Assembly: GCF_021165755.1 (NCBI RefSeq)
Contig: NZ_CP088936.1
Span: 806,001-870,000 of the forward strand
Origin: Borrelia sp. RT5S
GTDB lineage: Bacteria; Spirochaetota; Spirochaetia; Borreliales; Borreliaceae
Length of the DNA: 64,000 nt
Direction: 5' to 3'
Shown here: positions 7,260 to 16,512 of the stretch, piece after piece
Layout of the letters: each line of letters starts with the position of its first letter
How positions within the stretch are numbered: position 1 is the stretch's first letter
The notes under the pieces: generated by a model
The model's database searches: none
Told to the model about the DNA's origin: nothing
What the model saw: the letters and a program-made list of their open reading frames with translations, nothing else
Program-made: the position numbers and the translations under genes

Positions 7260-8217
7260 AGTGAGTATCGTTTATCTTTATATTTTTTTCTAAATTAAAT
7301 ACATCGAAGAAAGCCCATTTATTGGTGATGTAGTAATACTCATCGTTATCTTTCTTAAGTAAAATGTCTTTGTCTTTTTCGTCTTTATTAAAGTAAATAT
7401 CGATATTATTTACACTTTTGTTACTCCATGTGATTTCAATGTTGTATTTTAGCTTATGTTCCTTGATTTTATTTTTATTTATTTCAAATCCATCTGTTGT
7501 AAATTCTTTGATCATCTGCAGTGGTTTTTCTTTTTTTAAAGGCTTATCGTTGAAAAAATAAAGTTCATCTTTTCTAGATACATTATAGCTACTTTGTATT
7601 GCATCTTCTTCATCTTTGTTTGGTCTATTAATCACTACCAGAGATAATTTTTCCAGGTTTGCGTTTTCCCCTCTGAAAAGTTTAGTATTTGCAAATGTAT
7701 TGTAAGAATTACCTTTGTATGATAAGAAAATATTATTGGTTAAGTATACATTATCATCACTTCTCTTTATATAGGATAATCTTGAATCTCCTTCTCCTGA
7801 GTTTCCAATAAATATCTCTGTTATCAAGTTATTTTTGTCATCAAAAAATTTGAAATCTGGCTTATCTTTAATACCTAATTCTTTATGCTTTTTAAGATCT
7901 CTGCTTACAAGTTTATTTTTTTGTAAATTCTTTAAAGCTTGAATCATGGAGGTTACTTTTCTCTCATCAATTGGAAGGTTAACGTCATTATATTCAAGTT
8001 CCCATCCTCTTTCTGTTTTTATAAGAGTACCCTCAAGATCTGTCTCAATTTTTGCAATTTGACTCAAGTCAATTTCAACTAATTTTTCTTGTAAAAGTCT
8101 TGTAACCTTATTTTCATTTGAAAATATTATTCCTAATAAGGATGAAGATAGTAGTATACCAATCATCGCTATCTTTATGTACTCTTTTTTCCCTAATAAT
8201 ATGCCTTTTTTTTCCAT
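7216..8217 (-). CDS. DUF4340-type protein with histidine-rich tail
   Basis: Likely periplasm-facing partner of the Gld-type ABC transporter encoded just upstream. It has one N-terminal membrane helix (IKIAMIGILLSSSLLGIIF), then a soluble region with repeated patterns typical of DUF4340 (LEGTLIKTERGWELEYND; GKAP-like IFIGNSGEGDSRLSYIKRSD). The C-terminus is DHAHEDHDHHH, a potential metal-binding tail. I start at ATG 8217 because GGAG lies 6 nt upstream; a GTG at 8232 lacks a site. Fourteen bases separate it from the GldG-like gene. The family call is moderately sure. Confidence 0.75.
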   Translation of the reverse strand: MEKKGILLGKKEYIKIAMIGILLSSSLLGIIFSNENKVTRLLQEKLVEIDLSQIAKIETDLEGTLIKTERGWELEYNDVNLPIDERKVTSMIQALKNLQKNKLVSRDLKKHKELGIKDKPDFKFFDDKNNLITEIFIGNSGEGDSRLSYIKRSDDNVYLTNNIFLSYKGNSYNTFANTKLFRGENANLEKLSLVVINRPNKDEEDAIQSSYNVSRKDELYFFNDKPLKKEKPLQMIKEFTTDGFEINKNKIKEHKLKYNIEITWSNKSVNNIDIYFNKDEKDKDILLKKDNDEYYYITNKWAFFDVFNLEKNIKINDTHFSEDHAHEDHDHHH

Positions 8218-8231
8218 AAAATGCTCCTTCA

Positions 8232-9731
8232 CTAGTTGATTCTTCTTTTTTGTGTGAATCTGATAATTCCAAATATTATTACTGCTGCTGGCAATATTAA
8301 TAAATTTACGATTATTAGTAAAAATTTTGCATTTAGCATTTCTTGTGAAGAACTTACAAATTTTAGTTTAGAGCGTACTTCTCTTGATTTAATGCTAAAA
8401 AATGCCTCCTTTTGCATTAAATAATCTGAAATTCGTCCAGCAAATTCAAAGTTTGAAGGTGAACCATTATACATATAATCACTAAACACCATACTTGAAC
8501 CTAGAAAAATTATCTTTGAATTTTCGGATTTTTTGTCATTAAAAAAACTCTTAATTTGTCCTTCAACATAATATCCAAGAACCTTTTGTGTATCTTCTTT
8601 ATCAAAAGTTTTTGGAACATCAAATGAATGCATCGCTATGCTTGAAATATTTTCATCTCTAACTTGCCAAGATTCTTTGGAGCTTGCAAATAGAGGTAAG
8701 TACTTTATGTTGCTCTCTTTGTCCTCCACAAGTTCTAGTGAATTACTCCAAGGAATTAAAGCATCATAGAAATTTTTAAACAAAGGATTTTTGGGATCGA
8801 TAATATTACCTTTATCAATTAATATCCAAGGATGATATATTTGAAAATAACCCCCCAAGAAAAGATTTGGAGCTCTTTTGTCAAGTATAATATTTTCATT
8901 GTATTTAACCCCATAACTTTCAATTAGATTGAAAAGTGGAGATTTAAGAGGAGCTGTTGCGTATGGATTTTGAGGATTATAATCAATTTTACTTGTAGCA
9001 AATAATACCTTTCCGTTATTTACAATAAATTCGTCAATTTTTTTCATTGATTCATTGTTTATTTCCTTAGCACCAATTACAAACAAGCCGTTAATGTCCT
9101 TTAGTTGTTCCTTAGTAAGGTCTATTTCTTGAATATCGGTCTTGAAAGCTTTCTTCATTATCTCAGTCAAGCTTTTATGTGTCTCTTTTAATGTCGTATC
9201 CCCAAAAACAAGTCCTAGAACCTTTTTTGTGTTGTTAATTAATTTATCTAGACTACTTGCAAGTTCATACTCCAGATTTCCAATCTCAGTGACAATGGGG
9301 AGTACCTCTCGTTTTCCTTCATAAATTATTTCGATTCCTGAATATATTTTAAGTATAGAGAGTTGATTAATATCTCTGAGGTCAATTTGTTGGGATGGAA
9401 TTCCAATTTGTTCTAAAGGGGAAGACACCTTATCAGCATCTATTTCCCTGTAAATTACTTGTCCATTTGAGGCATCAGAAAAACTTGTCAGGAAATTTTT
9501 TATCTGATCTGGAAATGCAAAATAATTACCAAGACTAGCTGAGTTATAGTAAGTAACATATATCTTTTCATTTGCATTTAAAAACAAATCTTTTGTAACC
9601 GAAGAAATTGTGAAAGCTTTATTTTTAGTAAAATCTATTTTGAAAACGAAAATAGTTATGTTGCAAAGAATTAAAAATATTATTCCAAGGTTTAAAATTA
9701 GATTTAAAATCTCATTATTTTTGTTTTTCAT
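8232..9731 (-). CDS. GldG-like ABC transporter auxiliary protein
   Basis: A 499-residue membrane-anchored protein of the GldG / uncharacterised ABC-2 accessory family. A membrane helix near residues 9-30 is followed by a large extracytoplasmic domain (VTYYNSASLGNYFAFPDQIKNF and a GATase-like segment with NGLFVIGAKEIN) and a C-terminal helix (LLIIVNLLILPAAVIIFGII). It sits in an operon after the permease and ATPase. In Flavobacterium, Gld ABC proteins serve gliding; here only a general export or envelope role can be inferred. Confidence 0.8.
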   Translation of the reverse strand: MKNKNNEILNLILNLGIIFLILCNITIFVFKIDFTKNKAFTISSVTKDLFLNANEKIYVTYYNSASLGNYFAFPDQIKNFLTSFSDASNGQVIYREIDADKVSSPLEQIGIPSQQIDLRDINQLSILKIYSGIEIIYEGKREVLPIVTEIGNLEYELASSLDKLINNTKKVLGLVFGDTTLKETHKSLTEIMKKAFKTDIQEIDLTKEQLKDINGLFVIGAKEINNESMKKIDEFIVNNGKVLFATSKIDYNPQNPYATAPLKSPLFNLIESYGVKYNENIILDKRAPNLFLGGYFQIYHPWILIDKGNIIDPKNPLFKNFYDALIPWSNSLELVEDKESNIKYLPLFASSKESWQVRDENISSIAMHSFDVPKTFDKEDTQKVLGYYVEGQIKSFFNDKKSENSKIIFLGSSMVFSDYMYNGSPSNFEFAGRISDYLMQKEAFFSIKSREVRSKLKFVSSSQEMLNAKFLLIIVNLLILPAAVIIFGIIRFTQKRRIN

Positions 9732-9737
9732 AAGTAA

Positions 9738-10472
9738 TTATCTCCATTTTTTCAATCTTATGCTATACGAAGTTAATATTAGGAATGTAACTGAGAATGT
9801 AATAAAATAAATAAGATCTGATAGGTTTAGTATTCCCATATTAAAGTAACTAAAGTGATTAGCAATTGAGATAAAGTTGAGCATTTCTCCAAATATGTTT
9901 TCTTTACCAAATATCATTACTAGCTTCCCTGAAAATATTATCAACACTAAAATGAACACAGTTAGTACATAGGATACTATTTGGCTTTTAGTAATGGAAG
10001 ATATAAATACTCCCATACTAAGAACGGAATAAGAATAAAGGATTATTCCTAAATATTGCAGAAATACTATGCCAAGGTCAAATTCGCCCATAAAAATTGT
10101 CATCACTGTAAGGGGTAGTGTGAGAGCGAAAAGTATTAACGTAAATATTTTAAGTGTAATGAATTTTCCAATTACTATTTCTTGTGGACTTATTGGGAGT
10201 GCATAAAGTAGTTCAATGCTTCCTGTTTTGTGTTCCTCTGAAAAAACTCCCATGCTAAGTGCTGGCAAGACTAACATTAAAATAATGGGCATTGATGAGA
10301 AGTAAGATACTAGTGATGCATTATCCTTGATGAAAAATCCTGAGAAAAAGATAAAAGAGAAGTTTATAAATATTAAGAAGAATAGAATTACAACATATGC
10401 GGTTGGTGTGCCGAACAAAACCTTTAATTCTTTTTTTGACAAAGCCAAGGATTGCCTTAAGTTTATTTTCAT
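9738..10472 (-). CDS. ABC-2 type transporter permease (GldF-like)
   Basis: A 244-residue permease with about six hydrophobic helices. The segment GVFSEEHKTGSIELLYALPIS is the typical ABC-2 motif in which the EEhktGsiE helix contacts the ATPase. Its ATG overlaps the stop codon of the upstream ATPase gene, and the GldG-like gene follows after 6 nt, so the three genes form one export complex. The substrate cannot be read from the sequence. Confidence 0.87.
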   Translation of the reverse strand: MKINLRQSLALSKKELKVLFGTPTAYVVILFFLIFINFSFIFFSGFFIKDNASLVSYFSSMPIILMLVLPALSMGVFSEEHKTGSIELLYALPISPQEIVIGKFITLKIFTLILFALTLPLTVMTIFMGEFDLGIVFLQYLGIILYSYSVLSMGVFISSITKSQIVSYVLTVFILVLIIFSGKLVMIFGKENIFGEMLNFISIANHFSYFNMGILNLSDLIYFITFSVTFLILTSYSIRLKKWR

Positions 10473-11395
10473 TATGCGATCTCCTTTGTTAGTTTGCTAA
10501 ATATTTTTTCCAAGCTTTCGTGTTTTGGAATCATTGCCTTTAATAAGATGCCTTTACTTACGATGTAATTAAAAAATTCTCTTTCCGTTTTATCAGGTGC
10601 AAGCTTCAGTGAAATATTAATTTCATTTTCATGCTCCTCTGCTTTTATTAATGTGAATATATCATTATTGGTAAAATATTCTCTAGTTAGTTCAGAGTCT
10701 TTGTAGACAACTAGATCTAGCTCGGTTTCTTTGAGTCTGTTTTTAGCTATGTTTTCCTTAGTGTCATCAGCAATAATTTCTCCGTTATTAATAATAATTA
10801 TTCTCTTACAGATAGACTCCACTTCACTTAAAATATGGGAGGAGAAGAGTATTGTGCTAGTTCTTTCCAGTTCTTTCAAAAAATCTTTAAATTCTATAAT
10901 TTGATTTGGATCAAGTCCATTTGTAGGTTCGTCAAGGATTACAAGCTTTGGATTATTTAATAAAGCTCCAGCTATGCCTACTCTTTGCTTAAAACCTTTT
11001 GATAGATTAGATATTAATTTATTTTTAACGCTGTTGAGTTTAAAAACACTCATGGCTTTCTCTATTTCTTTTTTGGGAGATTGAATACATTTGATTTCTG
11101 AGATGAAGTTTAAATATTCGTTAACAGATAGTTCGGGATAAAGAGCTAGTTTTTCAGGCACGTATCCTATATTTTGGAGTATTTCTTTTGGATTTTCTGT
11201 AATATCTCTTTCAAAGATTTCTACATATCCCTTGCTGGGGTAGTGAAACGAGGTTAAAATTTTGATTAATGTCGACTTACCTGCGCCATTCGGACCAAGT
11301 ATGCCAAGTACTTCCCCCTCGTTAACCCTAAAGCTAACATTAAAGAGGGCTGTAAATGAACCATATGCTTTAGTGACATTTTTTACATTTATCAT
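10472..11395 (-). CDS. ABC transporter ATP-binding protein (GldA-like)
   Basis: A 307-residue ATPase with Walker A GPNGAGKST, Q-loop in IGYVPEKLALYPELS, signature LSKGFKQRVG, Walker B KLVILDEP and H-loop SSHILSEVE. A C-terminal extension of about 90 residues is typical of the ABC-2/NatA class. It energises the permease encoded immediately downstream. It lies 18 nt after rnz on the same strand. Confidence 0.93.
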   Translation of the reverse strand: MINVKNVTKAYGSFTALFNVSFRVNEGEVLGILGPNGAGKSTLIKILTSFHYPSKGYVEIFERDITENPKEILQNIGYVPEKLALYPELSVNEYLNFISEIKCIQSPKKEIEKAMSVFKLNSVKNKLISNLSKGFKQRVGIAGALLNNPKLVILDEPTNGLDPNQIIEFKDFLKELERTSTILFSSHILSEVESICKRIIIINNGEIIADDTKENIAKNRLKETELDLVVYKDSELTREYFTNNDIFTLIKAEEHENEINISLKLAPDKTEREFFNYIVSKGILLKAMIPKHESLEKIFSKLTKEIA

Positions 11396-11413
11396 GTACT
11401 TCTCCTTAAGATA

Positions 11414-12376
11414 CTAATATTTTATAATAAACTTATTTTTATCTGCTTCAAGCCGCATCCCATCTTTTGTTAAAAATATTTCTCCATTCGGGTATTCTTG
11501 CCTCGCTTCGTTGAGTAATTCACATAAATCTTTGTTTAATGTGTATCTTTCACTAAAATGAATGAGACCTGTTTGACTAACCCCTGCTCTTCTTGCAATT
11601 GCCGCTGCTGCTCGTGCAGTTAAGTGCAATTTCTTATCGGCTTCCCTTTTTAATTCATCTTTAAATGTACTCTCAATTATGACTAGATTAAAGTCTTTAA
11701 TATGCGCAATTAAATCTTCAAAATAGCCTGTATCTGTAATGTATGCGAATTTTAAACCTTTCTGAGCTTCTCCTAGAACATCAGATGGCAATATTTTCTT
11801 CCCATCAAGTATAACCTCATGTCCATCCTGTAATTTTTTTCTAATATGTTCCTTAGGTATATTAAGAGCCTCTGCCCTTTGGTCGTCAAATTTTCCAGGC
11901 TTATCTTTTTCTACAAACAGATATCCGACACAATCTACAGAATGTCTTAATTTCCTATATTCGATCCTCTTCCTTTTGTCCTCGTATAGAATCTCTTCTG
12001 TTTTATTGATTATAATTTCTTGATACAAAATCTCATAATTTTTATGTACTTTCAAAAGTTCAATATTTGTTTCCAAATACCTTTTAATTCCAACGGGTCC
12101 AATGACAGTTAGAGGGTCTTTTCTTGTTTCTCCACTTTGTGCCATAAGCATTACCATTCCAAGTAATCCTGTGATGTGGTCAGCATGCAGGTGTGTAATG
12201 CAGATAAATTTAATTTTTTGCCATGATATTTTTTGTTTTCTAAGGGACATTTGTGTAGCTTCTCCACAATCGAAGAGAAAGTTGTCTCCATAATGCTCTA
12301 TCAGGACAGAAGTTAAATACCTGTTATGTAACGGCCTTGTACCCCCTGTACCAAGAATGTTAATATTAAAACTCAA
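11414..12376 (-). CDS. rnz: ribonuclease Z, tRNA 3'-processing endonuclease
   Basis: Removes 3' trailers from tRNA precursors, which matters here because the tRNAs in this window do not encode CCA. The metallo-beta-lactamase motif HLHADHITG binds zinc, GTGGTRP is at the N-terminus, and later histidines are present ([15 protein letters not shown]). Length 320 is normal. The start is TTG at 12376, supported by GGGAGA 7 nt upstream. The ABC ATPase gene follows closely. Confidence 0.94.
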   Translation of the reverse strand: MSFNINILGTGGTRPLHNRYLTSVLIEHYGDNFLFDCGEATQMSLRKQKISWQKIKFICITHLHADHITGLLGMVMLMAQSGETRKDPLTVIGPVGIKRYLETNIELLKVHKNYEILYQEIIINKTEEILYEDKRKRIEYRKLRHSVDCVGYLFVEKDKPGKFDDQRAEALNIPKEHIRKKLQDGHEVILDGKKILPSDVLGEAQKGLKFAYITDTGYFEDLIAHIKDFNLVIIESTFKDELKREADKKLHLTARAAAAIARRAGVSQTGLIHFSERYTLNKDLCELLNEARQEYPNGEIFLTKDGMRLEADKNKFIIKY

Positions 12377-12392
12377 AAATATTCTCCCAGTT

Positions 12393-12600
12393 CTTTATTG
12401 CTGTCTTTTAAGGTACAGGAACTAGCTTGGAATTTTACCTTAAAAATGAAAGGGCGATTTGCATAAATTACCTGTCTTCTTTTCTTATTTTTGATTCTAA
12501 TAGCGGATGCCCCTCTTTATTTCAGCGGAAATACCTACCTCATAAAACATAAACAGACATCACCCCGGCTTTGAAAATTCGATTTATTTTGCACCTAGAC
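12393..12600. ncRNA. candidate structured non-coding RNA, strand uncertain
   Basis: The gap between rnz and the FAD oxidoreductase gene holds no plausible ORF but has more G+C and pairing than other gaps. TTTTAAGGTA (12406-12415) and TACCTTAAAA (12436-12445) form a perfect 10-bp hairpin. GGGCGATTTGC (12452-12462) can pair with GCGGATGCCC (12503-12512) with one bulge and two G-U pairs. TGTCT near 12402 can pair with AGACA near 12553. The size, about 180 nt, and the long interrupted-hairpin shape recall 6S RNA, but I cannot confirm this. A TATAAT box lies at the 12590-12600 end on the minus strand; the wobble pairs favour the plus strand. Confidence 0.35.
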
Positions 12601-12606
12601 ATTATA

Positions 12607-13704
12607 TTATTTTTTTCTAAATTTAGATATATTGTAAAAAAAATTATTTGTTTCTTTATAAAAACTTGCATATCTGTAAATATCATAATGAGAAGGAAGG
12701 CTATATTTTTTTTCAATGTAATCTAGAATAATTTGAGATAGATAAGGCGCCATTGATATACCTCTTGTTCCTAGTCCATTTAGTATGAATATGTTTTTGT
12801 ATTTTGGATGCTCTCCAAGGAAAGGTTCTCTGTCAAGGGTAGAGGGTCTTACATGTGCTTTATGTTGTATGACTTTGGAGCTTAAGTTTGTAATTTTTTT
12901 AAGTTTATCTATAAGTTCCTCTCTTGCCCATTCGTTTGTGTTTGTGTCTAAATTTTTCCATTCATAAGTACCACCAAGGTAGAATTTATGATCTTGTAAA
13001 GGTATTAATGATACATGCCTGTTATAAATTTCTCTAAGATTTAATCCTTTAATTTCCAATATTAGCATCTCTCCTTTTGCTGGTTTGAATGGGAGATATG
13101 AGAAAAGATTTGTAATTATTTCTTTATATCCTCTTGTAAAGATTAATTTTTTGAACTTAAATGTGTTGATTTTAAATAGTTGTTCACTTATTTGAATTTT
13201 ATCCTCATTGATTTCTGCTTTGATGTATGCATTGTTTTTTAGCAAATACTTTTTAATGATTTCTATGTATGAAGTTGTATTAACTATGGCTCCCTTAGTT
13301 AGCATTCCTCCATCATTATCGGAAGAAAAATCGTAAATTTTTCCGCTTTTTATTGATAAGATGAAGTTTTTTATATTTTTATCTTTTTTCATCTTAAGAA
13401 GAATTTCTTCCTTCTGTGTTTTTGTAGTAAATGGTCTGAAAATGGGTTTTTCTTCTAAAAAATTACAGTTAATATTTTTTTCAATATCCTTGTAATATTG
13501 AATTGCGAATTTGAAAATTTCAGGCTCTCTCCAAGCAGTATTCATTTTTCTTCCCATAATGGGATTAATCAGTCCTCCCGCTACAGTTGTTGCCTTTTCG
13601 TTTTCATTATCAAATAAAATTACGCTTTTTTTTCTTTTAATTAGCTCGTAAGTTAAAGTACTCCCAGCAATGCCTCCGCCAATGACTGCAAATTCAAATT
13701 CCAT
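12607..13704 (-). CDS. FAD-dependent oxidoreductase, DadA/glycine-oxidase type
   Basis: A 365-residue flavoprotein. The N-terminal dinucleotide-binding fold has GGGIAGSTLTYELIKR and an acidic residue at the end of the second strand (ILFDNE). The C-terminal LNGLGTRGISMAPYLS is the second FAD-binding block of the DAO family, and KAHVRPSTLDREPFLG matches its substrate-domain signature. The substrate, probably an amino acid or related amine, is not determined. The small unknown gene upstream is 14 bases away and probably cotranscribed. Confidence 0.88.
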   Translation of the reverse strand: MEFEFAVIGGGIAGSTLTYELIKRKKSVILFDNENEKATTVAGGLINPIMGRKMNTAWREPEIFKFAIQYYKDIEKNINCNFLEEKPIFRPFTTKTQKEEILLKMKKDKNIKNFILSIKSGKIYDFSSDNDGGMLTKGAIVNTTSYIEIIKKYLLKNNAYIKAEINEDKIQISEQLFKINTFKFKKLIFTRGYKEIITNLFSYLPFKPAKGEMLILEIKGLNLREIYNRHVSLIPLQDHKFYLGGTYEWKNLDTNTNEWAREELIDKLKKITNLSSKVIQHKAHVRPSTLDREPFLGEHPKYKNIFILNGLGTRGISMAPYLSQIILDYIEKKYSLPSHYDIYRYASFYKETNNFFYNISKFRKK

Positions 13705-13718
13705 TAATAATACTCCTT

Positions 13719-14102
13719 TTAAGCGTTGCCTTCCGTTGATTTTTTCTCAATAAATTTTGACTTGATTGAGAAATTGATTGTTCTTGCTAATACTTTTATA
13801 GCTCCAAAGAGCGCCTTTTGAGATAAATGATATAGGAAATAGATTCCTTTGTAATATAAAACGTTTGAGTTTAGGACAATTGTGATGCTTGGGGTTTTAA
13901 GGTTTTGTTTTAGGAATTTTGTTTCAGGCGGCTTCAGTGGTACTAGGCTGTTTATTTTTAAGTTTTTGTGAATTTTTCCATCGTTGAAATTTTTTAGGGT
14001 ATTTTGTTTCAAGATTGATGCTTTACTTATCATGGTATCTATCTCATTGTTTATGCTTAACTCTATATGGTTTCCCAGGATAATTTTTGATGTTTTAAAC
14101 AT
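13719..14102 (-). CDS. small protein of unknown function
   Basis: A 127-residue basic protein (MFKTSKIILGNHIELSINNE…) with no signal peptide and one weakly hydrophobic segment (GIYFLYHLSQKALFGAIKVLA). It is divergent from clpP with a 61-bp gap and lies 14 bp upstream of the FAD oxidoreductase on the same strand, so they likely form an operon. I do not recognise a family. The ATG and coding composition resemble the neighbours. Confidence 0.65.
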   Translation of the reverse strand: MFKTSKIILGNHIELSINNEIDTMISKASILKQNTLKNFNDGKIHKNLKINSLVPLKPPETKFLKQNLKTPSITIVLNSNVLYYKGIYFLYHLSQKALFGAIKVLARTINFSIKSKFIEKKSTEGNA

Positions 14103-14163
14103 TTTAAAACCTTTTGTTTTAAATTATAATATGTATCATTAAATTTATTGAAAAGGTAAAAAT

Positions 14164-14754
14164 ATGAACTGCAAAGATCTTAGAATGCAAACGGAAGTAC
14201 ATCAAGCATTGGAGTTTTCATTAAAGAGTAGAGCAATAGTCATTACAGGAGAGATCAATAAGGATACCTCAAAGTTATTTCAGGAGAAGATATTATTTCT
14301 AGAAGCTTCAGATTCCGCAAAGCCTATATTTGTCTATATCGATTCAGAGGGTGGTGATATTGACGCTGGGTTTGCTATTTTTAATATGATACGATTTGTG
14401 AAACCTAAAGTTTTTACAATTGGAGTTGGACTTGTGGCGAGTGCGGGTGCTTTGATATTCCTAGCATCAGACGCAAAGAGTAGATTTTCTTTGCCGCGTG
14501 CGAGGTATCTGTTGCATCAGCCTTTAAGTGGTTTTAAGGGCGTTGCTACGGATATTGAGATTTATACAAATGAGCTTAATAAAATTAAGAGAGAGCTTAA
14601 TGATATTATTGCAAAGGAAACAGGACAGAAGCTTTCTAGAGTAGAAAAGGATACTGATAGAGATTTTTGGTTAACTAGTGAAGATGCAATGAAATATGGT
14701 CTTGTCTTTAAGATTGTTGAAACTAGACTTGAACTTGAGAAATTTATTACTTAG
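14164..14754 (+). CDS. clpP: ATP-dependent Clp protease proteolytic subunit (second ClpP)
   Basis: A 196-residue serine protease subunit that forms a barrel with Clp ATPases. The nucleophile motif is GLVASAGALIF, the histidine motif ARYLLHQPLSG, and an aspartate near residue 167-170 (KDTDRDFWLTSEDAMKYGLV) completes the triad. No trigger or ATPase gene is beside it, unlike the main tig-clpP-clpX locus of bacteria, so it is a paralogue. A TATAAT box about 35 nt upstream and AAGG before the ATG support start and promoter. Its 3' end overlaps the lipoprotein gene. Confidence 0.93.
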   Translation: MNCKDLRMQTEVHQALEFSLKSRAIVITGEINKDTSKLFQEKILFLEASDSAKPIFVYIDSEGGDIDAGFAIFNMIRFVKPKVFTIGVGLVASAGALIFLASDAKSRFSLPRARYLLHQPLSGFKGVATDIEIYTNELNKIKRELNDIIAKETGQKLSRVEKDTDRDFWLTSEDAMKYGLVFKIVETRLELEKFIT

Positions 14755-15453
14755 TTTTCTGATTTTATCTTGTAATTCATCGAAAACAGAATTTAGCATT
14801 TTGGAGTTTAGTGTTGCTAATTTTGATCGAAATCTTTCTTCTCTTAATTCGTTATTAGACGCTGCTTATAGTGTTTTTTTGTCGAATTTTGATTTAGTCA
14901 TTGTTAAGAACTTGGATAGTCATGAGGAGTTGGATTTGATTAATAATAGGGTTTCATTTGGAAATTTTAAAATGTCGTATTTTGTTAGACAGAGTGATGG
15001 GTATTCTATTAGTGTTCTTGCTAAAGAATCGGTTAAGGTTAAAATTTTAAGTTTTGTTGAAGGGATTTATTTGCAAAAACTAGGCGTTGTTGTTGATTTT
15101 GTATTTAAAGGGAATAGATATGGAATCGTTGTTTTTAATCTTAATGACGAGATAATGAGCGATTTAGATGTTTTTAGTGGGCAGATAACATACTTAAATT
15201 CTCAGTATGAAAATTTAATTTTTATCCTAGATAAAGCCGAACTTATTATGTTGGATATAATCGTTAAAAAGGATTTTTTAGTTTAATTCAAGATTCGATT
15301 GATCCTATACCTATAATTAACAACGTTAATTATAGGCTTTATTCTAATTTTATAGCAAATGTATCTTTTCATTCTTTGTTTTATTTTCTTTTAAGCTACT
15401 TAAATGACGAATCGTATTTAGATAGCTTTCCGAAAAGCATTGTTATTAAGTAA
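14735..15453 (+). pseudogene. lipoprotein gene broken by a one-base frameshift
   Basis: The reading starts at TTG 14735 inside the end of clpP and gives a short lipoprotein signal peptide, MRNLLLSFLILSC, with lipobox LILSC. The frame runs to a stop at 15284-15286. If one T is added to the T6 run at 15274-15279, the protein instead continues KDFFSLIQDSIDPIPI and stays open for 57 more codons to TAA at 15451-15453, ending FPKSIVIK. The continuation has normal codon use. This is either a recent frameshift, slippage decoding at the T-run, or a sequencing error. I do not recognise the family, so function is unknown. Confidence 0.7.
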
Positions 15454-15472
15454 ATTTTCAAATATTTAGTGA

Positions 15473-15501
15473 TTGACATGATAATTTGATTATTATATGA
15501 T
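15473..15501 (+). promoter_or_regulatory. sigma-70 promoter for tRNA-Leu
   Basis: TTGACA (15473-15478), 17-nt spacer, TATGAT (15496-15501); transcription would begin just before the tRNA at 15512. Confidence 0.8.
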
Positions 15502-15511
15502 TACTAGCGTT

Positions 15512-15595
15512 GCCGAAGTGGTGGAAGTGGTAGACACACAGGACTTAAAATCCTGAGGAGGAAGCTCCGTACCGGTTCAAGTCCGGTCTTCGGTA
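15512..15595 (+). tRNA. tRNA-Leu (anticodon UAA)
   Basis: An 84-nt class II tRNA. GCCGAAG pairs with CTTCGGT, the anticodon stem CAGGA/TCCTG encloses CTTAAAA with anticodon TAA, a long variable arm (GAGGAGGAAGCTCC) follows, and the T loop is GTTCAAGTC. CCA is not encoded. The 3' end is antisense to the end of the DUF368 gene. Confidence 0.97.
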
Positions 15596-16500
15596 TAGAG
15601 CACTTTAGGTAAAGTGCTCTCGCTTTTTGTGTTTTCAAGCATTTTGTTTATGTAAAATCCTGTGATAAGTAGAATGGCGGAGACTATAAAGAATGACGGG
15701 AAGAGGTTTAAGTTAAGCTTCGTAATGCTGAGTGACATTTGTAAGATTGAGCCTGATATTAAGCCTATGGACAGGTAGAGAAATTTAATTAGATGCTTGT
15801 CTATGGCCTTTTTAAGGAGCAGAGTTGTAATCCCTGCTCCTGTTGCTGCGAATACACCAAATATTGTGCATAGTGTTATATTAAGGTCAGAGACAATATT
15901 TACGATTTCTTTATAGAACCCAAGATTTAACAGTAATAGTGAGCCTGAAATTCCCGGTAGAATTACAGCAGATCCGCTTATTACACCTGAGCTAGCAATC
16001 AGTAGGCAGTACTCTATTGATTTTTTGTCTTGATACTTGGATGTATCAAATGATAAATTGTAGTTTGCCATGATCAGAAGAGACAATACAGAAAAAAAGC
16101 CCAATGAGAACAGGCAGTATTTCATAGCATTGCCTTGATTATTGTACTCCTTCACTCTAATTTCTTTTTTTATGCTAAATATGCTCCCTGTAATTAATCC
16201 GATAAAAAACACTGTTAAGAAAGCCTCCCGCGTCTCCCCATCCAAGAGATAGATCTTAATCAACTTTGAAAATACCACTATTGAGGTCAGCATACCAAGA
16301 GAGAGTACCATAAGAAACGTTGCATTCTTCCCCTCCTTTGTCCCCATGAGGGCTGAGCAAGAATATATTATTCTATAATATATTCCCAGGGTGATCGCCA
16401 ATGTTCCACCCGAGACCCCAGGTATTACGTTAGCAATACCTATTAACAAACCTTTTGTGTAAATGCTTAGCAAAGCCCGTATATCTGATTTATTTGGCAT
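15577..16500 (-). CDS. DUF368 family membrane protein, probable polyprenyl-phosphate transporter
   Basis: A 307-residue protein with eight or more hydrophobic helices and two glycine/proline-rich repeats (NVIPGVSGGTLAITLG and SAVILPGISGSLLLLNLG) that are the DUF368 hallmark. Members have been shown to recycle undecaprenyl phosphate across the membrane for cell-wall synthesis. The last ~15 codons are unusual, since they run through the tRNA-Leu terminator and end inside the antisense of the tRNA itself. The gene lies 12 bp from the MazG-like gene on the same strand. Confidence 0.88.
   Translation of the reverse strand: MPNKSDIRALLSIYTKGLLIGIANVIPGVSGGTLAITLGIYYRIIYSCSALMGTKEGKNATFLMVLSLGMLTSIVVFSKLIKIYLLDGETREAFLTVFFIGLITGSIFSIKKEIRVKEYNNQGNAMKYCLFSLGFFSVLSLLIMANYNLSFDTSKYQDKKSIEYCLLIASSGVISGSAVILPGISGSLLLLNLGFYKEIVNIVSDLNITLCTIFGVFAATGAGITTLLLKKAIDKHLIKFLYLSIGLISGSILQMSLSITKLNLNLFPSFFIVSAILLITGFYINKMLENTKSESTLPKVLYTEDRT
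15597..15628 (+). terminator. Rho-independent terminator of tRNA-Leu
   Basis: AGAGCACTTT (15597-15606), loop AGGT, AAAGTGCTCT (15611-15620), followed by CGCTTTTT. The 10-bp stem is perfect. It begins one base after the tRNA and lies wholly within the 3' coding end of the opposing DUF368 gene. Confidence 0.88.
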
Positions 16501-16512
16501 TGAGTTATCTTC

